NCBI RefSeq assembly: GCF_034661235.1
Contig: NZ_CP141059.1
Span: 2,045,501-2,109,500 of the forward strand
Length of the DNA stretch: 64,000 nt
Source: Nocardioides bizhenqiangii
GTDB lineage: Bacteria; Actinomycetota; Actinomycetes; Propionibacteriales; Nocardioidaceae
Direction of reading: 5' to 3'
Notes under the pieces: generated by a model
Told to the model about the DNA's origin: nothing
Databases searched by the model: none
The model's input: the letters and a program-made list of their open reading frames with translations, nothing else
Shown here: positions 27,251 through 36,179 of the stretch, one piece after another
Numbering within the stretch: position 1 is the stretch's first letter
Layout of the letters: each line of letters begins with the position of its first letter
Program-made: the position numbers and the translations under genes

Positions 27251-28477
27251 ATGACACTCCGCCACCACGCCCTCGCCGGGGGAGCCGCCGTCCTGCTCGG
27301 CGCGGCATCGAGCACCCTCGTCCCGCTCTCGCCCGCGGTCGCCACGTCGCCCGGCGCCGAGGGAGTCATCGCCTACGTCGCGCAGAACCCCGACCACGAG
27401 GACACCCTGGACATCTACACGATCGCCCCCGACGGGACGTCGCGCACCAACCTCACCAACGACCCCGCCCGGGACCAGGACCTGTCCTGGTCACCCGACG
27501 GCACGCGGCTGGCCTTCTCCAGCACCCGTGACGGGGCGCACCTGGACATCTGGGTCGTCAACGCCGACGGCTCGGGACTCACCAACCTGACTCCGCTGGC
27601 CGACGGCACCGACTCCGGACAAGCGGGCACCGAGCCCACGTGGTCGCCGGACGGCACCAAGATCGCCTACGTCTACCAGGGCGACGTCTGGGTCATGGAC
27701 GCCACGACGGGCGCCGGCAAGCGCAACCTCACCCATGATCCCGCGCTCCCGGCCGCCGGCATCAGCCCGGCCTGGTCGCCGACCGGCAACACGATCGCCT
27801 ACGTGCGGGCAGGGGACATCTGGGTGATGAGCGCCAGTGGCGCCAACAAGCGCCAGCTGACGGCGACGTCCGGCGCCCTCACCACCGAGAAGACCCCGGA
27901 CTGGTCTCCGGACGGCCTGCGGCTGGTCTACGAGCGCAGCGGCCAGATCTGGACCATGAACCGCAACGGGACCCAGCAGACGGCCATCGTCACGGGAGGC
28001 GGGACCGGCCCGGCCTGGTCGCCCGAGGGCGACCGGGTGGTCTTCTCCTCCAGCGGCTTCACCGCACCCAACGGCCCGGACCTCTTCACGGCGCGGCCCG
28101 ACGGCCGCGACGTCCGGCGGGTGCCCAAGACCGGACCGGAGTCCGACACGGCCCCGGCCTGGCAACCGCTGCCCACCGCCGCCGCGGCGTCGTCGTACGC
28201 CTCGGTCAACGTCGCGGCGGTGACCGCAGCGAAGATCACCGTCCGGGGCGAGCTCTTCAACGCCAACCCCGGCCAGGTGGTGAGGGTCGACCTCCAGCGC
28301 CACGACGGCGTCAGGTTCCGCCTGGTCCAGCGGCTCGACGTCACGCTCACCACGTACGGCGACTTCTCGGCGACCTTCGCCAACCCGGCCGCCACGACGA
28401 CCTGCCGCGTCGCCGCCCGCTATGCCGGTGACGCCGACAGCCTCGCCACCACTACGTCGGTGGTGTTCGACTGCTGA
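27251..28477 (+). CDS. Secreted TolB/PD40-type beta-propeller protein
   Basis: A 408-residue exported protein. A Sec signal spans about residues 1-31 (ending SPAVA). Five to six PD40 blades follow (LSWSPDGTRLAFSS, PTWSPDGTKIAYVYQGDVWVM, PAWSPTGNTIAYV, PDWSPDGLRLVYER, PAWSPEGDRVVFSS), then a ~90-residue beta-rich C-terminal domain containing one cysteine near residue 391 and ending in another. A strong AAGGAAGG site precedes ATG 27251. Function is unknown; similar proteins bind cell-wall or extracellular ligands. The last 26 bp overlap the convergent LuxR gene. Confidence 0.82.
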   Translation: MTLRHHALAGGAAVLLGAASSTLVPLSPAVATSPGAEGVIAYVAQNPDHEDTLDIYTIAPDGTSRTNLTNDPARDQDLSWSPDGTRLAFSSTRDGAHLDIWVVNADGSGLTNLTPLADGTDSGQAGTEPTWSPDGTKIAYVYQGDVWVMDATTGAGKRNLTHDPALPAAGISPAWSPTGNTIAYVRAGDIWVMSASGANKRQLTATSGALTTEKTPDWSPDGLRLVYERSGQIWTMNRNGTQQTAIVTGGGTGPAWSPEGDRVVFSSSGFTAPNGPDLFTARPDGRDVRRVPKTGPESDTAPAWQPLPTAAAASSYASVNVAAVTAAKITVRGELFNANPGQVVRVDLQRHDGVRFRLVQRLDVTLTTYGDFSATFANPAATTTCRVAARYAGDADSLATTTSVVFDC

Positions 28478-29621
28478 CACGGGGGATGAGCGACCCGCCG
28501 GCGTCGAGCGGGGCGTGGCTCCCGATGGCGGGGAGGTACTCCTCGTAGAAGACCTTCGACCGCAGCTCCCGTCTGCTGTGGGTGCCGGTCTTCTCGAACG
28601 CGGCCTTGAGGTGGTCCTGCACCGTCCAGGGCGACAGTGACAGCTGTTCGGCGATGGTGGCGGTGGAGACGCCCGTCACCCCGAGCCACGCCACCTCACG
28701 TTCGCGGCCCGTCAGTCCGTACGCCTCCAGCTCGAGCCCGACGGACGCGCCGGCCCCCGCGGGTTGGATGACGACGGCCACATTGCCGTGGTCAGCGCCG
28801 CGGGGAACCGCCGCGTGCAGGGACAACCATCCACCCCCGGTCGGGACCTGGAGACTGGGTACCGGACCGGGCGCGTCCGACCGGGAGTTCCGGCGGGCCA
28901 TCGCGGCCACGGTGAGCACGGGCAGCGGTACCGGCTCGAGCGTCGCCGGGCTCTGGCCTCCCAGCCGGTCCAGGAGCGCCTCGGCAGGCGGGGTCACGAG
29001 CTGGATCTCGTTCCTGCGTCCGAGGAGGACCATGCCGGGCGCGTGCCCGTGGTCGTCCCGCAGCGCCGCGTCGACCCGGAGCGAGGCGCGGAGCGCCTCG
29101 GCTATCGGGCGCGACTGGCGAGCCAGGGTGCGTACCTCCTGCGTTGAGAAGTCCGGACCGTCGGAGCGGTGGAGCACCACGCATCCCCAGGCCCGGCCAC
29201 GGCTGACGAAGGCGACGCGCAGCTCGTACGGCAGGTCGTGAGGAGCCAGGTACTCCCGGAACCGCGCGCTGCGCTCCGGTCGACCCCGTGTGCTCTCGCT
29301 CAGCAGACCCACCGGTGCTCGGCGCCGGGCGAGGACAGCGAACCCGTTGAAGTCGTCGCGGTCGTACTCGCTGGCCAGGACCGCGCGCGCCGCGGCCGGC
29401 TCGTCCTCCGGGGCCAGGTAGCCCTTCCCGAGGAGCTCGACCGGGTCGGCCGTCGTCATCAGCAGGGTGCGGGGATCCAGGCCGTGCCAGCAGGCCGCGT
29501 CGACGCGGACCGCGCGGCGGATGCGTGCGGCCAGCTCGGCGTGGAGCTGGTCGCGGGGCAGCCCGCGGAGCGCCAGCCGCTCGACCTCGCGCGTCAGCCG
29601 ATCTGCGTCCCATCCGGCCAT
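28452..29621 (-). CDS. LuxR-family regulator with N-terminal GAF-like sensor
   Basis: A 389-residue regulator: residues about 1-290 resemble a GAF/PAS sensor (AACWHGLDPRTLLMTTADPVELLG, FREYLAPHDLPYELRVAFVSRGRAWG), and the last ~90 contain a LuxR helix-turn-helix (AYGLTGREREVAWL, then TIAEQLSLSPWTVQDHLKAAFEK). No response-regulator receiver is present. It is divergent from a small DUF6176-like gene, its probable target. Confidence 0.87.
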   Translation of the reverse strand: MAGWDADRLTREVERLALRGLPRDQLHAELAARIRRAVRVDAACWHGLDPRTLLMTTADPVELLGKGYLAPEDEPAAARAVLASEYDRDDFNGFAVLARRRAPVGLLSESTRGRPERSARFREYLAPHDLPYELRVAFVSRGRAWGCVVLHRSDGPDFSTQEVRTLARQSRPIAEALRASLRVDAALRDDHGHAPGMVLLGRRNEIQLVTPPAEALLDRLGGQSPATLEPVPLPVLTVAAMARRNSRSDAPGPVPSLQVPTGGGWLSLHAAVPRGADHGNVAVVIQPAGAGASVGLELEAYGLTGREREVAWLGVTGVSTATIAEQLSLSPWTVQDHLKAAFEKTGTHSRRELRSKVFYEEYLPAIGSHAPLDAGGSLIPRVSSRTPPT

Positions 29622-29671
29622 CCAGGATTATCCGCACGGTTGCGGGGACGGCAACAAGTCACGTGCAGAAA

Positions 29672-29694
29672 ACATCCCAGGTTCCGCGGGATGT
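29672..29694. promoter_or_regulatory. Inverted repeat between LuxR gene and small divergent gene
   Basis: ACATCCC (29672-29678) and GGGATGT (29688-29694) form a 7-bp inverted repeat with a 9-bp centre, within the 180-bp divergent intergenic region. It is a plausible LuxR-type operator. Confidence 0.45.
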
Positions 29695-29801
29695 GGCAGA
29701 GGGGTCCTGGCGCCGACGCTGGTCGTGGCCTCGCCCTCCGCGGGGACACACCGGACAGGCCGTCCCAGCCGTCCGACCGCTCGCAACCAGGAGGCAGTCC
29801 C

Positions 29802-30149
29802 ATGAGCACCCAGAGCATCGCGTTCACCGTCCCGCTGTTGCCCGGCATGACCGACGTCGACCGCTCGGCGATGCAGTCGTGCTGGCACGGCGACCGCGCG
29901 GCGGACCACCAGGCATCCCGACGGGAGCTCGGCATCACGCGAGAGTCGGTCTGGATCCAACCGACGTCGGAGGGCGACGTCGCCGTGGTCCTCCTCGAGG
30001 CCGAGGACCTCGGCAAGGCGCTGGCAGGCATCGGCGGGTCCGACGAGCCGTTCGACGTGTGGTTCAGGGCGCACTGTCTCCATGTGCACGGGATCGACCT
30101 GGCCGCCGGCTTCCCGCCGCCCGAGCAGATCTTCGACTACCAGGCCTGA
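29802..30149 (+). CDS. Small conserved protein, DUF6176-like
   Basis: A 115-residue soluble protein. The pattern (PLLPGMTD at the N-terminus; ESVWIQPTSEGDVAVVLLEAEDLGKALA; FDVWFRAHCLHVHGIDLAA at the C-terminus) resembles the DUF6176 family, whose predicted dimeric alpha-beta fold is like antibiotic-biosynthesis monooxygenases. No catalytic role is established. CAGGAGG seven bases before ATG 29802 is a strong ribosome-binding site. It is transcribed away from the LuxR gene, which may regulate it. Confidence 0.65.
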   Translation: MSTQSIAFTVPLLPGMTDVDRSAMQSCWHGDRAADHQASRRELGITRESVWIQPTSEGDVAVVLLEAEDLGKALAGIGGSDEPFDVWFRAHCLHVHGIDLAAGFPPPEQIFDYQA

Positions 30150-30218
30150 CCGGACCGGTCGGTCACGCGGCACGCGAACACACAAGATGAGCCGCTCCGG
30201 CCGGTACCGTCTGCTGCC

Positions 30219-31070
30219 ATGAAGCTGGCTGCACTCGGCGTGATCACCGCGCTCATCGGGATCGTGCTCGGCGCCCCTGGTCTGATCGGGATCGGCGCGT
30301 TCTGGATGCTGCTCGGTCCGCTGATGCGGATGTACGGGCAGCGGATCAAGGACCTCCAGGCGAGCACCCAGGCAGAGGCGACGTCAGAGGCCGCGGCAGG
30401 GACCACCGCCGAGGAGGGCTCCGCCCAGCGGCGTCCCTCGATCGACGGACGCACCTTCGCCGTCGGGACCATGCTGTGGCTGCTCCTGGGCATTCCTTCC
30501 CTGGCCGTCGGGATCCTGCTGCTCGGGATCGGCGGCGAGGACGAGAACTGGCGATGGCTCCCGATCGTCGTCGGTGGCCTGGCACTGGGCATCGGCGTCA
30601 TCAGCGCGGCCATGTACCTCGCCGGCGCATCCCTCCAGGCCGTGGCCGAGCTGGCACCCGAGACGGAGGTCCCCGCCACGCTGTGGGTCAAGTCCGTGCG
30701 GGAGACCGGCACGTTCATCAACGAGCGACCGCGCCTGGAGTTCGAGCTCCGCGTCGAGCCGGACGGGGCCACCGAGCTCCCGCCGTACGACGTCACCAAG
30801 AAGGCCACCGTGCCGTTCACCGCGATGGGCTCGCTACGGGTCGGCGACGGGTTCCGGGCCCTGGTGGCCGGGCCCGACAACCCCACCGCGATGGAGATCC
30901 GCTGGGACGAGCCCGTGGCCGGGACCACAACGGCGGCTGCGCACGGCGAGCCGGCCCGGGTGCCGGACGTGTCCGCGCGGCTGGAGGAGCTCGACGCCCT
31001 CCACCGCGCCGACCAGATCACCGCAGATGAGTACGAGGCCCAACGAGCGCGGATCCTCGGTTCGATCTGA
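30219..31070 (+). CDS. Membrane protein with C-terminal SHOCT domain
   Basis: A 283-residue protein with hydrophobic segments at about 5-37, 85-105 and 110-133, a soluble beta-rich region (140-240), and a C-terminal SHOCT helix-turn (RLEELDALHRADQITADEYE, then AQRARILGSI). SHOCT modules are thought to mediate oligomerisation. Function unknown. ATG 30219 follows a -10-like TACCGT by seven bases, so the mRNA is probably leaderless. Confidence 0.78.
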   Translation: MKLAALGVITALIGIVLGAPGLIGIGAFWMLLGPLMRMYGQRIKDLQASTQAEATSEAAAGTTAEEGSAQRRPSIDGRTFAVGTMLWLLLGIPSLAVGILLLGIGGEDENWRWLPIVVGGLALGIGVISAAMYLAGASLQAVAELAPETEVPATLWVKSVRETGTFINERPRLEFELRVEPDGATELPPYDVTKKATVPFTAMGSLRVGDGFRALVAGPDNPTAMEIRWDEPVAGTTTAAAHGEPARVPDVSARLEELDALHRADQITADEYEAQRARILGSI

Positions 31071-31095
31071 CCCTCCCGACTGGAGAGGCAGCGGA

Positions 31096-32010
31096 TCAGG
31101 CAGAAGAGCCCTCATCGAAGACGACCGAGCTCTTCGCCCGGGTGTCGACGTTGAGCGTGAAGACGTCGGGTCGCGAGTAGTGACCCACGGGGTCGAACAT
31201 GCGCCGCTGCTGCTGCACGGCGGTCAGGTCCAGGTCGGCGTAGAGGATCTCCTCACGCTCCACGACCGGTCCCGCGATCACCTTGCCGCCCGGCGCAACG
31301 ATGGTGGTGAGGCCGCGCGACATCCAGTCCTCCTCCAGGCCGTAGAGCGTCCCGCGCAGGTCCTCGGGCACGTCGGAGCCGCGCAGCAGCGGCGCCACAC
31401 CGATGACGTACTGCCTGCCCTCCTTGGCGATGTGCTGCAGCGTGCCGACCCAGGTGTCGTCCCAGGTCGGAGCCAGGTAGATGTCGCAGTGCTGCGCGTA
31501 GATCGCCGCCCGTGCCAGCGGCATGTAGTTCTCCCAGCACAGCAGCCCTCCGACGACGCCGAACGGCGTGCTCACCACGCCGAGCTCGGAGCCGTCGCCC
31601 ATGCCCCAGACCGTCCGCTCCCCGCCGGTCGGCATCAGCTTGCGGTGCCGCTGCAGGAGCCGCCCGTCCGGGCCGATGTAGAGAAGCGTGTTGTAGAGCG
31701 TGCCACCGTCGACCTCGGTCACGCCGACCACGACGTACGCGTTCGCGGCTGCCGCGGCCTCCCCGATGCGTTGCAGCACCGGGCCCGGGACGCTCACGGC
31801 ATTCGCGTAGAGGCGCTTCACGAAGTCGGAGTCGCTCCATGCCGGGGTGCGCCACACCCAGTCGGGATAGGCAGGGATGAACGACTCCCCGAAGACGATG
31901 AGCTCGGCACCCGACGCGGCCGCTTCCTTGACCAGCGAGCACACCTTGTCCGCGGTCGCCTCGCGATCGAGGAACACGGGAGTTGCCTGTACGGCGGCCA
32001 CGGTCACCAT
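31096..32010 (-). CDS. Nitrilase (carbon-nitrogen hydrolase family)
   Basis: A 304-residue enzyme of the nitrilase branch. The Glu-Lys-Cys triad is complete: E in FGESFIPAYPDW, K in QRHRKLMPTGGER and C in GLLCWENYMPLAR. The CWENYMPL and DDTWVGTLQHIAKEGRQ segments favour a true nitrilase over an amidase or carbamoylase. It would hydrolyse organic nitriles to acids and ammonia in the cytoplasm as a thiol enzyme, often in helical filaments. Substrate preference is unknown. GGAGG before ATG 32010 sets the start. Confidence 0.9.
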   Translation of the reverse strand: MVTVAAVQATPVFLDREATADKVCSLVKEAAASGAELIVFGESFIPAYPDWVWRTPAWSDSDFVKRLYANAVSVPGPVLQRIGEAAAAANAYVVVGVTEVDGGTLYNTLLYIGPDGRLLQRHRKLMPTGGERTVWGMGDGSELGVVSTPFGVVGGLLCWENYMPLARAAIYAQHCDIYLAPTWDDTWVGTLQHIAKEGRQYVIGVAPLLRGSDVPEDLRGTLYGLEEDWMSRGLTTIVAPGGKVIAGPVVEREEILYADLDLTAVQQQRRMFDPVGHYSRPDVFTLNVDTRAKSSVVFDEGSSA

Positions 32011-32227
32011 CACTGCCTCCAGTCGCGGCCATCGGGTCCGGCCTCGTTCACAGTGTGAGCCCGCGTCGCGTCCGTCGGCAGGGGTTTGCGGGAGCCCGCC
32101 GACGTGGGTCGGCCGACGAGGATCGGAGGCGCGTCGGCGGACGTGGTGCGGAGCCTTGGCAGTGGATCGTGGCCCGGTGGCGAGGATTGCGGTCGCGGCT
32201 GTCCCCGGGGGTTGCGAAGATGTGGGC

Positions 32228-32779
32228 GTGAGCACGCCCCCTGAGATCGCACCCGACACCAAGGACTGGACCTGGGTCCTCGACCGCGCCTGTGAGGACT
32301 GCGGATTCGACGCCGGCGGCGTCGACCGCTCCGACGTGGGCGCGATGATCCGCGACAACGCGGCCGCGTGGCAGCGGGTGCTGGCGACGCCGGAGGCGAC
32401 GCAGCGGCCGGAGCCGACGGTGTGGTCGCCGACGGAGTACGCCGCTCACGTCCGCGACGTGCACCGGACCTTCGCCGGGCGGGTGGGCCTGATGCTCAGC
32501 GAGGACGACCCCACCTTCGCCAATTGGGACCAGGACGAGACCGCGCTCGCGGACCGCTACGACCTGCAGGACCCCGCCCGGGTGGCGCCCGAGCTGGTGG
32601 CGGCCGCCGAAGAGGTCGCGGCGGCCTACGACGGCGTGGCCGGCGACGACTGGGAGCGGCGCGGCACCCGGAGCAACGGCAGCGTGTTCACGGTCGACTC
32701 GCTGGGTCGCTACCACCTGCACGACGTGGTCCACCACCTGTGGGACGTGCGCTGGGTCGAGTCCGGGTCGTCAGGGTGA
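32228..32779 (+). CDS. DinB-superfamily protein
   Basis: A 183-residue four-helix-bundle protein. The metal-site histidines are in SPTEYAAHVRDVHRTF and at the C-terminus in YHLHDVVHHLWDV. In actinobacteria such proteins often use mycothiol; activity here is unknown. GTG 32228 is the start; it overlaps the DUF3046 gene by four bases (GTGA). This DinB-DUF3046 pair preceding recA recurs in actinobacteria. The 217 bp upstream hold no gene, only a CGTCGGC/GCCGACG inverted repeat near 32078-32105. Confidence 0.8.
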   Translation: MSTPPEIAPDTKDWTWVLDRACEDCGFDAGGVDRSDVGAMIRDNAAAWQRVLATPEATQRPEPTVWSPTEYAAHVRDVHRTFAGRVGLMLSEDDPTFANWDQDETALADRYDLQDPARVAPELVAAAEEVAAAYDGVAGDDWERRGTRSNGSVFTVDSLGRYHLHDVVHHLWDVRWVESGSSG

Positions 32780-32970
32780 GGCACACCGAGTTCTGGGCCA
32801 GGCTCGACCAGCACCTCGGGCCGGCGTACTCGCGCACCTGGGCGGAGCAACAGGTCATCGGCGACCTCGGCCACCGGACGGCCGTCGAGGCGCTCCGGGC
32901 CGGGGTGCCACCGAAAGAGGTCTGGACCGCGGTCTGGCGGACCCTCGAGCTCCCCATGAGTGAGCGATGA
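32776..32970 (+). CDS. DUF3046 protein
   Basis: A 64-residue protein matching DUF3046 along its length (RHTEFWARLDQHLGPAYSRT, then AVEALRAGVPPKEVWTAVWR). It is restricted to actinobacteria and usually encoded near recA; the function is unknown. It begins at GTG 32776 within the preceding stop and overlaps the MFS start by four bases. Confidence 0.9.
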   Translation: MRHTEFWARLDQHLGPAYSRTWAEQQVIGDLGHRTAVEALRAGVPPKEVWTAVWRTLELPMSER

Positions 32971-34256
32971 CCGCCGCGGCGCCCACACCGGTCGAGCAGA
33001 CGGCGGAGATCGCCGTGGTGCAGCGCCGGACCGTCCGGGTGCTCGTGCTGACCCAGGCAGTGGGAGCCCTCGGCATCACGATCGGCATCGCCACCGCCTC
33101 GCTGCTCGCCAAGGACATCTCGGGCTCGGAGGCGCTCTCTGGGCTCGTCCAGACCGCGCAGGTGCTCGGCGCGGCGGTCATCTCGTTCCTGCTCGCGACC
33201 GTCATGGCACGCCGCGGCCGCCGGATCGGGCTGACCACCGGCTACCTCCTCGGCGCGGCGGGGGGCGGCCTCGCCGTGCTCGCCGGCGTGGTGGGCTCGA
33301 TGGTGCTCCTTCTCGTCGGCGCCGTCCTGCTCGGGGCCGGGACGTCGGCCAACAGCGCGGCCAGGTTCGCCGCCACCGACCTCGCCGACGACTCCAACCG
33401 GGCGCGCTCGCTGTCGGTGGTCGTCTGGGCGACCACGATCGGCGCCGTCCTCGGACCCAACCTGACCGGTCCTTCCGGTGCCTTCGCCGACGCGGTGAAC
33501 ATCCCGGAGCTGACCGGACCGTTCGCGATCGGCGCCTTCGGCATGCTCGCCGCAGCCCTGGTCGCCTTCGTCATGCTGCGCCCGGACCCGCTCTTCGTGG
33601 CCCGCGAGCACGCCGGTGAGGTCAACGTCGGCCACGTCGCCGCGGGATCCTCGGCCTCGCGGGCGTGGCGGGCGGTGCGCGAGCGGCCGGTGATCGGGTT
33701 CGCGATCGCAGGCCTGTCCCTCGCGCACGCCGCGATGATCAGCGTGATGGTGATGACGCCGCTCCACATGCAGCACGGCGGCGCCGAGCTCGACGTGATC
33801 GGCCTGGTGATCAGTGTCCACGTCCTCGGGATGTTCGCGTTCTCCCCCCTGGTCGGCATGCTCGCCGACCGGGTGGGACGGCCGCTGGTGCTCGGCATCG
33901 GCGGACTGGTGCTGGTCGTGGCGCTCCTGCTGTGCGCCTCGTCGCCGGACGGGATGTCGTGGCAGGTCACCGCCGGGCTGTTCCTGCTCGGGCTCGGCTG
34001 GTCGTTCGCGATGGTCTCGGCGTCGACGATGGTCGCCGAGCACGCGCCGCTCGACTCGCGCACGCACGTGCAGGGCACCTCCGACCTGGTCATGGGCGTC
34101 ACGGCGGCCTCGGCCGGGGCGCTCGCCGGTGTGGTCGTCGACCTTGCCGGCTACCCGGTGCTGGCGCTGGTGACGCTGGCGCTCGCGTTCGGGGTCGCCG
34201 GGTGCGCCGCGCGCGCCCAGACCGCGAGGACGACGGCGCCCGCGGTGGTCGAGTAG
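32967..34256 (+). CDS. Major facilitator superfamily transporter
   Basis: A 429-residue, 12-helix membrane protein. The MFS motif A is seen between helices 2 and 3 (ATVMARRGRRIGL) and again between helices 8 and 9 (GMLADRVGRPLVLG). It is probably a proton-driven drug or metabolite exporter. It lies in a coupled run DinB-DUF3046-MFS. The stop TAG sits inside a GGTGGTCGAGTAG sequence that resembles the start of the genome's REP-like palindromes, suggesting the element has supplied the 3' end. Confidence 0.87.
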   Translation: MTAAAPTPVEQTAEIAVVQRRTVRVLVLTQAVGALGITIGIATASLLAKDISGSEALSGLVQTAQVLGAAVISFLLATVMARRGRRIGLTTGYLLGAAGGGLAVLAGVVGSMVLLLVGAVLLGAGTSANSAARFAATDLADDSNRARSLSVVVWATTIGAVLGPNLTGPSGAFADAVNIPELTGPFAIGAFGMLAAALVAFVMLRPDPLFVAREHAGEVNVGHVAAGSSASRAWRAVRERPVIGFAIAGLSLAHAAMISVMVMTPLHMQHGGAELDVIGLVISVHVLGMFAFSPLVGMLADRVGRPLVLGIGGLVLVVALLLCASSPDGMSWQVTAGLFLLGLGWSFAMVSASTMVAEHAPLDSRTHVQGTSDLVMGVTAASAGALAGVVVDLAGYPVLALVTLALAFGVAGCAARAQTARTTAPAVVE

Positions 34257-34294
34257 ACGAGCCGCCGACACGCCGCTTCCCAATCCCAGGACTT

Positions 34295-34315
34295 CGAACA
34301 GGTGTTCGGTAGCGT
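34295..34315 (+). promoter_or_regulatory. LexA SOS box and recA promoter
   Basis: CGAACAGGTGTTCG (34295-34308) is a perfect palindrome matching the actinobacterial LexA consensus GAAC-N4-GTTC. A -10-like TAGCGT follows at 34310-34315, as in other actinobacterial recA promoters. It lies 167 bp upstream of recA. The remaining leader (34316-34474) contains a GTACGACGTAC palindrome but no gene. Confidence 0.88.
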
Positions 34316-34474
34316 CCGGATCACGACGTGTGGTGCTGGTCGCCAACCGTCCACAGGTACGACGTACTCCGGGCTTCTCCACAACCCCGATGCGGCTGAT
34401 CAGGCTGTGTCGGACCCTCGCCCTAGCGTCGCCGATGTACCTGGCTCGACCACCAGACGAAGGACGTGAGGGAC

Positions 34475-35527
34475 ATGGCGGATGACCGCCTCAAGGCGCT
34501 CGACACAGCGCTGCTCAACATCGAGAAGCAGTACGGCAAGGGCTCGGTCATGCGCCTCGGCGACGACACGCGCGCCCCGCTCGAAGTGATCCCCACCGGC
34601 TCGATCGCGCTCGACGTGGCGCTCGGTGTGGGTGGCCTCCCGCGCGGCCGCGTCGTGGAGATCTACGGACCGGAGAGCAGCGGCAAGACGACCGTGGCGC
34701 TGCACGCGGTCGCCAGCGCTCAGGCTGCCGGCGGCATCGTGGCGTTCATCGACGCCGAGCACGCCCTCGACCCCGACTACGCCAAGGCGCTCGGTGTCGA
34801 CACCGACGCGCTGCTGGTCTCGCAGCCCGACTCCGGTGAGCAGGCGCTCGAGATCGCCGACATGCTGATCCGTTCCGGCGCACTGGCCCTGATCGTCATC
34901 GACTCCGTGGCCGCGCTCGTGCCCCGGGCCGAGATCGAGGGCGAGATGGGCGACAGCCACGTCGGCCTCCAGGCCCGGTTGATGAGCCAGGCACTGCGCA
35001 AGATGACCGGTGCCCTCAACAACTCCGGCACCACCATGATCTTCATCAACCAGCTGCGCGAGAAGATCGGCGTGATGTTCGGCTCGCCCGAGACCACGAC
35101 CGGTGGCCGGGCGCTGAAGTTCTACTCCTCGGTGCGCCTCGACGTGCGCCGGATCGAGACCCTCAAGGACGGCACCGACATGGTCGGCAACCGCACCCGG
35201 ATCAAGGTCGTCAAGAACAAGGTCGCCCCGCCGTTCAAGCAGGCCGAGTTCGACATCATGTACGGCAAGGGCATCAGCCGCGAGGGCAGCCTGATCGACG
35301 TCGGTGTCGAGGCGGGCCTGGTCCGCAAGGCCGGCGCTTGGTACACCTACGAGGGCGACCAGCTCGGCCAGGGCAAGGAGAACGCCCGCCAGTTCCTGTT
35401 CGACAACCCCGACCTCGCCAACGAGCTGGAGAAGAAGATCCTCGAGAAGCTCGGCGTCGGCCCGCAGGTCGACAACGACGGCTTCGCCGACGCCCCTGAC
35501 GAGCCCATCGGCGTGGACAGCTTCTGA
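34475..35527 (+). CDS. recA: Recombinase A
   Basis: A 350-residue DNA-strand-exchange ATPase that also triggers LexA self-cleavage. Walker A is GPESSGKTT (residues 65-73), Walker [11 protein letters not shown]. The DNA-binding loops are [20 protein letters not shown] (L1) and [20 protein letters not shown] (L2). No intein interrupts it. ATG 34475 with GTGAGGG a few bases upstream is preferred over GTG 34466. It is SOS-controlled through the upstream LexA box. Confidence 0.98.
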   Translation: MADDRLKALDTALLNIEKQYGKGSVMRLGDDTRAPLEVIPTGSIALDVALGVGGLPRGRVVEIYGPESSGKTTVALHAVASAQAAGGIVAFIDAEHALDPDYAKALGVDTDALLVSQPDSGEQALEIADMLIRSGALALIVIDSVAALVPRAEIEGEMGDSHVGLQARLMSQALRKMTGALNNSGTTMIFINQLREKIGVMFGSPETTTGGRALKFYSSVRLDVRRIETLKDGTDMVGNRTRIKVVKNKVAPPFKQAEFDIMYGKGISREGSLIDVGVEAGLVRKAGAWYTYEGDQLGQGKENARQFLFDNPDLANELEKKILEKLGVGPQVDNDGFADAPDEPIGVDSF

Positions 35528-35528
35528 G

Positions 35529-35574
35529 TTGAATGGCGCGAGCGTGTCGCAGATCGATGAGTGAGCCCGACACG
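35529..35574 (+). repeat. Repeat copy B and hairpin spanning the recX start
   Basis: 35529-35550 is 21/22 identical to the intergenic repeat at 9011-9032. CGTGTCG (35543-35549) can pair with CGACACG (35568-35574), placing the recX ATG (35557) in an 18-base loop. It may modulate recX translation relative to recA. Confidence 0.65.
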
Positions 35575-36081
35575 GAGCGGGACCTCGGACCGGAGCCGGA
35601 CCACGAGGCGGTCGCGCGCAAGATCCTGCTCGACCAGCTGACCGGTCAGGCGCGGAGCCGTCAGGAGCTCGCCGACCGGCTGGCCCGCCGCAACGTCCCC
35701 GACGAGGTGGCGGGCCGGCTGCTCGACCGGTTCGAGGAGGTCGGCCTGGTGGACGACGAGGCCTTCGCCCGGTCGTGGGTCGACAGCCGGCAGCGCACCC
35801 GCGGCCTGGCTCGACGGGCGCTGGCCCAGGAGCTGCGCCGCAAGGGCGTCGCCGACGAGACCGCCCGCGACGTGCTGGCAGAGGTCGACCCTGCCGACGA
35901 GGAGCAGGCGGCCAGGGCTCTGGTCCGCAAGAAGCTCCGCGGGCTGCGGGGCGTCGACGACACCGTCGCCGCCCGCCGCCTCGCGGGGTTGCTCGCGCGC
36001 AAGGGCTACCCGGCCGGCCTGGCCTACGCGGTGGTCAAGGACGAGCTCGCGGAAGTCGGCCGCGATGTTCCACTTGAATAG
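35557..36081 (+). CDS. recX: RecA regulator RecX
   Basis: A 174-residue helical-repeat protein that caps and inhibits RecA filaments. The three-helix repeats are visible: ARKILLDQLTGQARSRQELA, RLLDRFEEVGLVDDEAFARS, and LARRALAQELRRKGV. It lies 29 bp after recA and probably shares its mRNA. An alternative in-frame ATG at 35533 would add eight residues from the repeat; neither start has a good ribosome-binding site. In many actinobacteria recX is followed by miaB, but here a peptide-maturation locus follows. Confidence 0.92.
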   Translation: MSEPDTERDLGPEPDHEAVARKILLDQLTGQARSRQELADRLARRNVPDEVAGRLLDRFEEVGLVDDEAFARSWVDSRQRTRGLARRALAQELRRKGVADETARDVLAEVDPADEEQAARALVRKKLRGLRGVDDTVAARRLAGLLARKGYPAGLAYAVVKDELAEVGRDVPLE

Positions 36082-36116
36082 TCCTCCGCGCGACAAGCCG
36101 TGTAGTCTTTTGGAAG

Positions 36117-36131
36117 ACGCCCCGCGGGCGT
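36117..36131 (+). terminator. Hairpin after recX
   Basis: ACGCCC-CGC-GGGCGT forms a six-base-pair stem 36 bp beyond recX. No T-tract follows, so termination is uncertain; it separates recX from the peptide gene. Confidence 0.35.
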
Positions 36132-36179
36132 GACGTCGTGTGGCAACGTTCGTTGAAGAAGCGAACCGAGGGGATGATG

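Noticed and set aside
32078..32105. Terminator or small RNA from the CGTCGGC/GCCGACG inverted repeat
   Set aside because: The stem is short, the loop long and no T-tract or promoter is evident; GC-rich sequence yields such repeats by chance.
36074..36108. Promoter for the precursor gene (TTGAAT and TAGTCT)
   Set aside because: The spacing between the two hexamers is about 23 bp, too long to support a confident promoter call.
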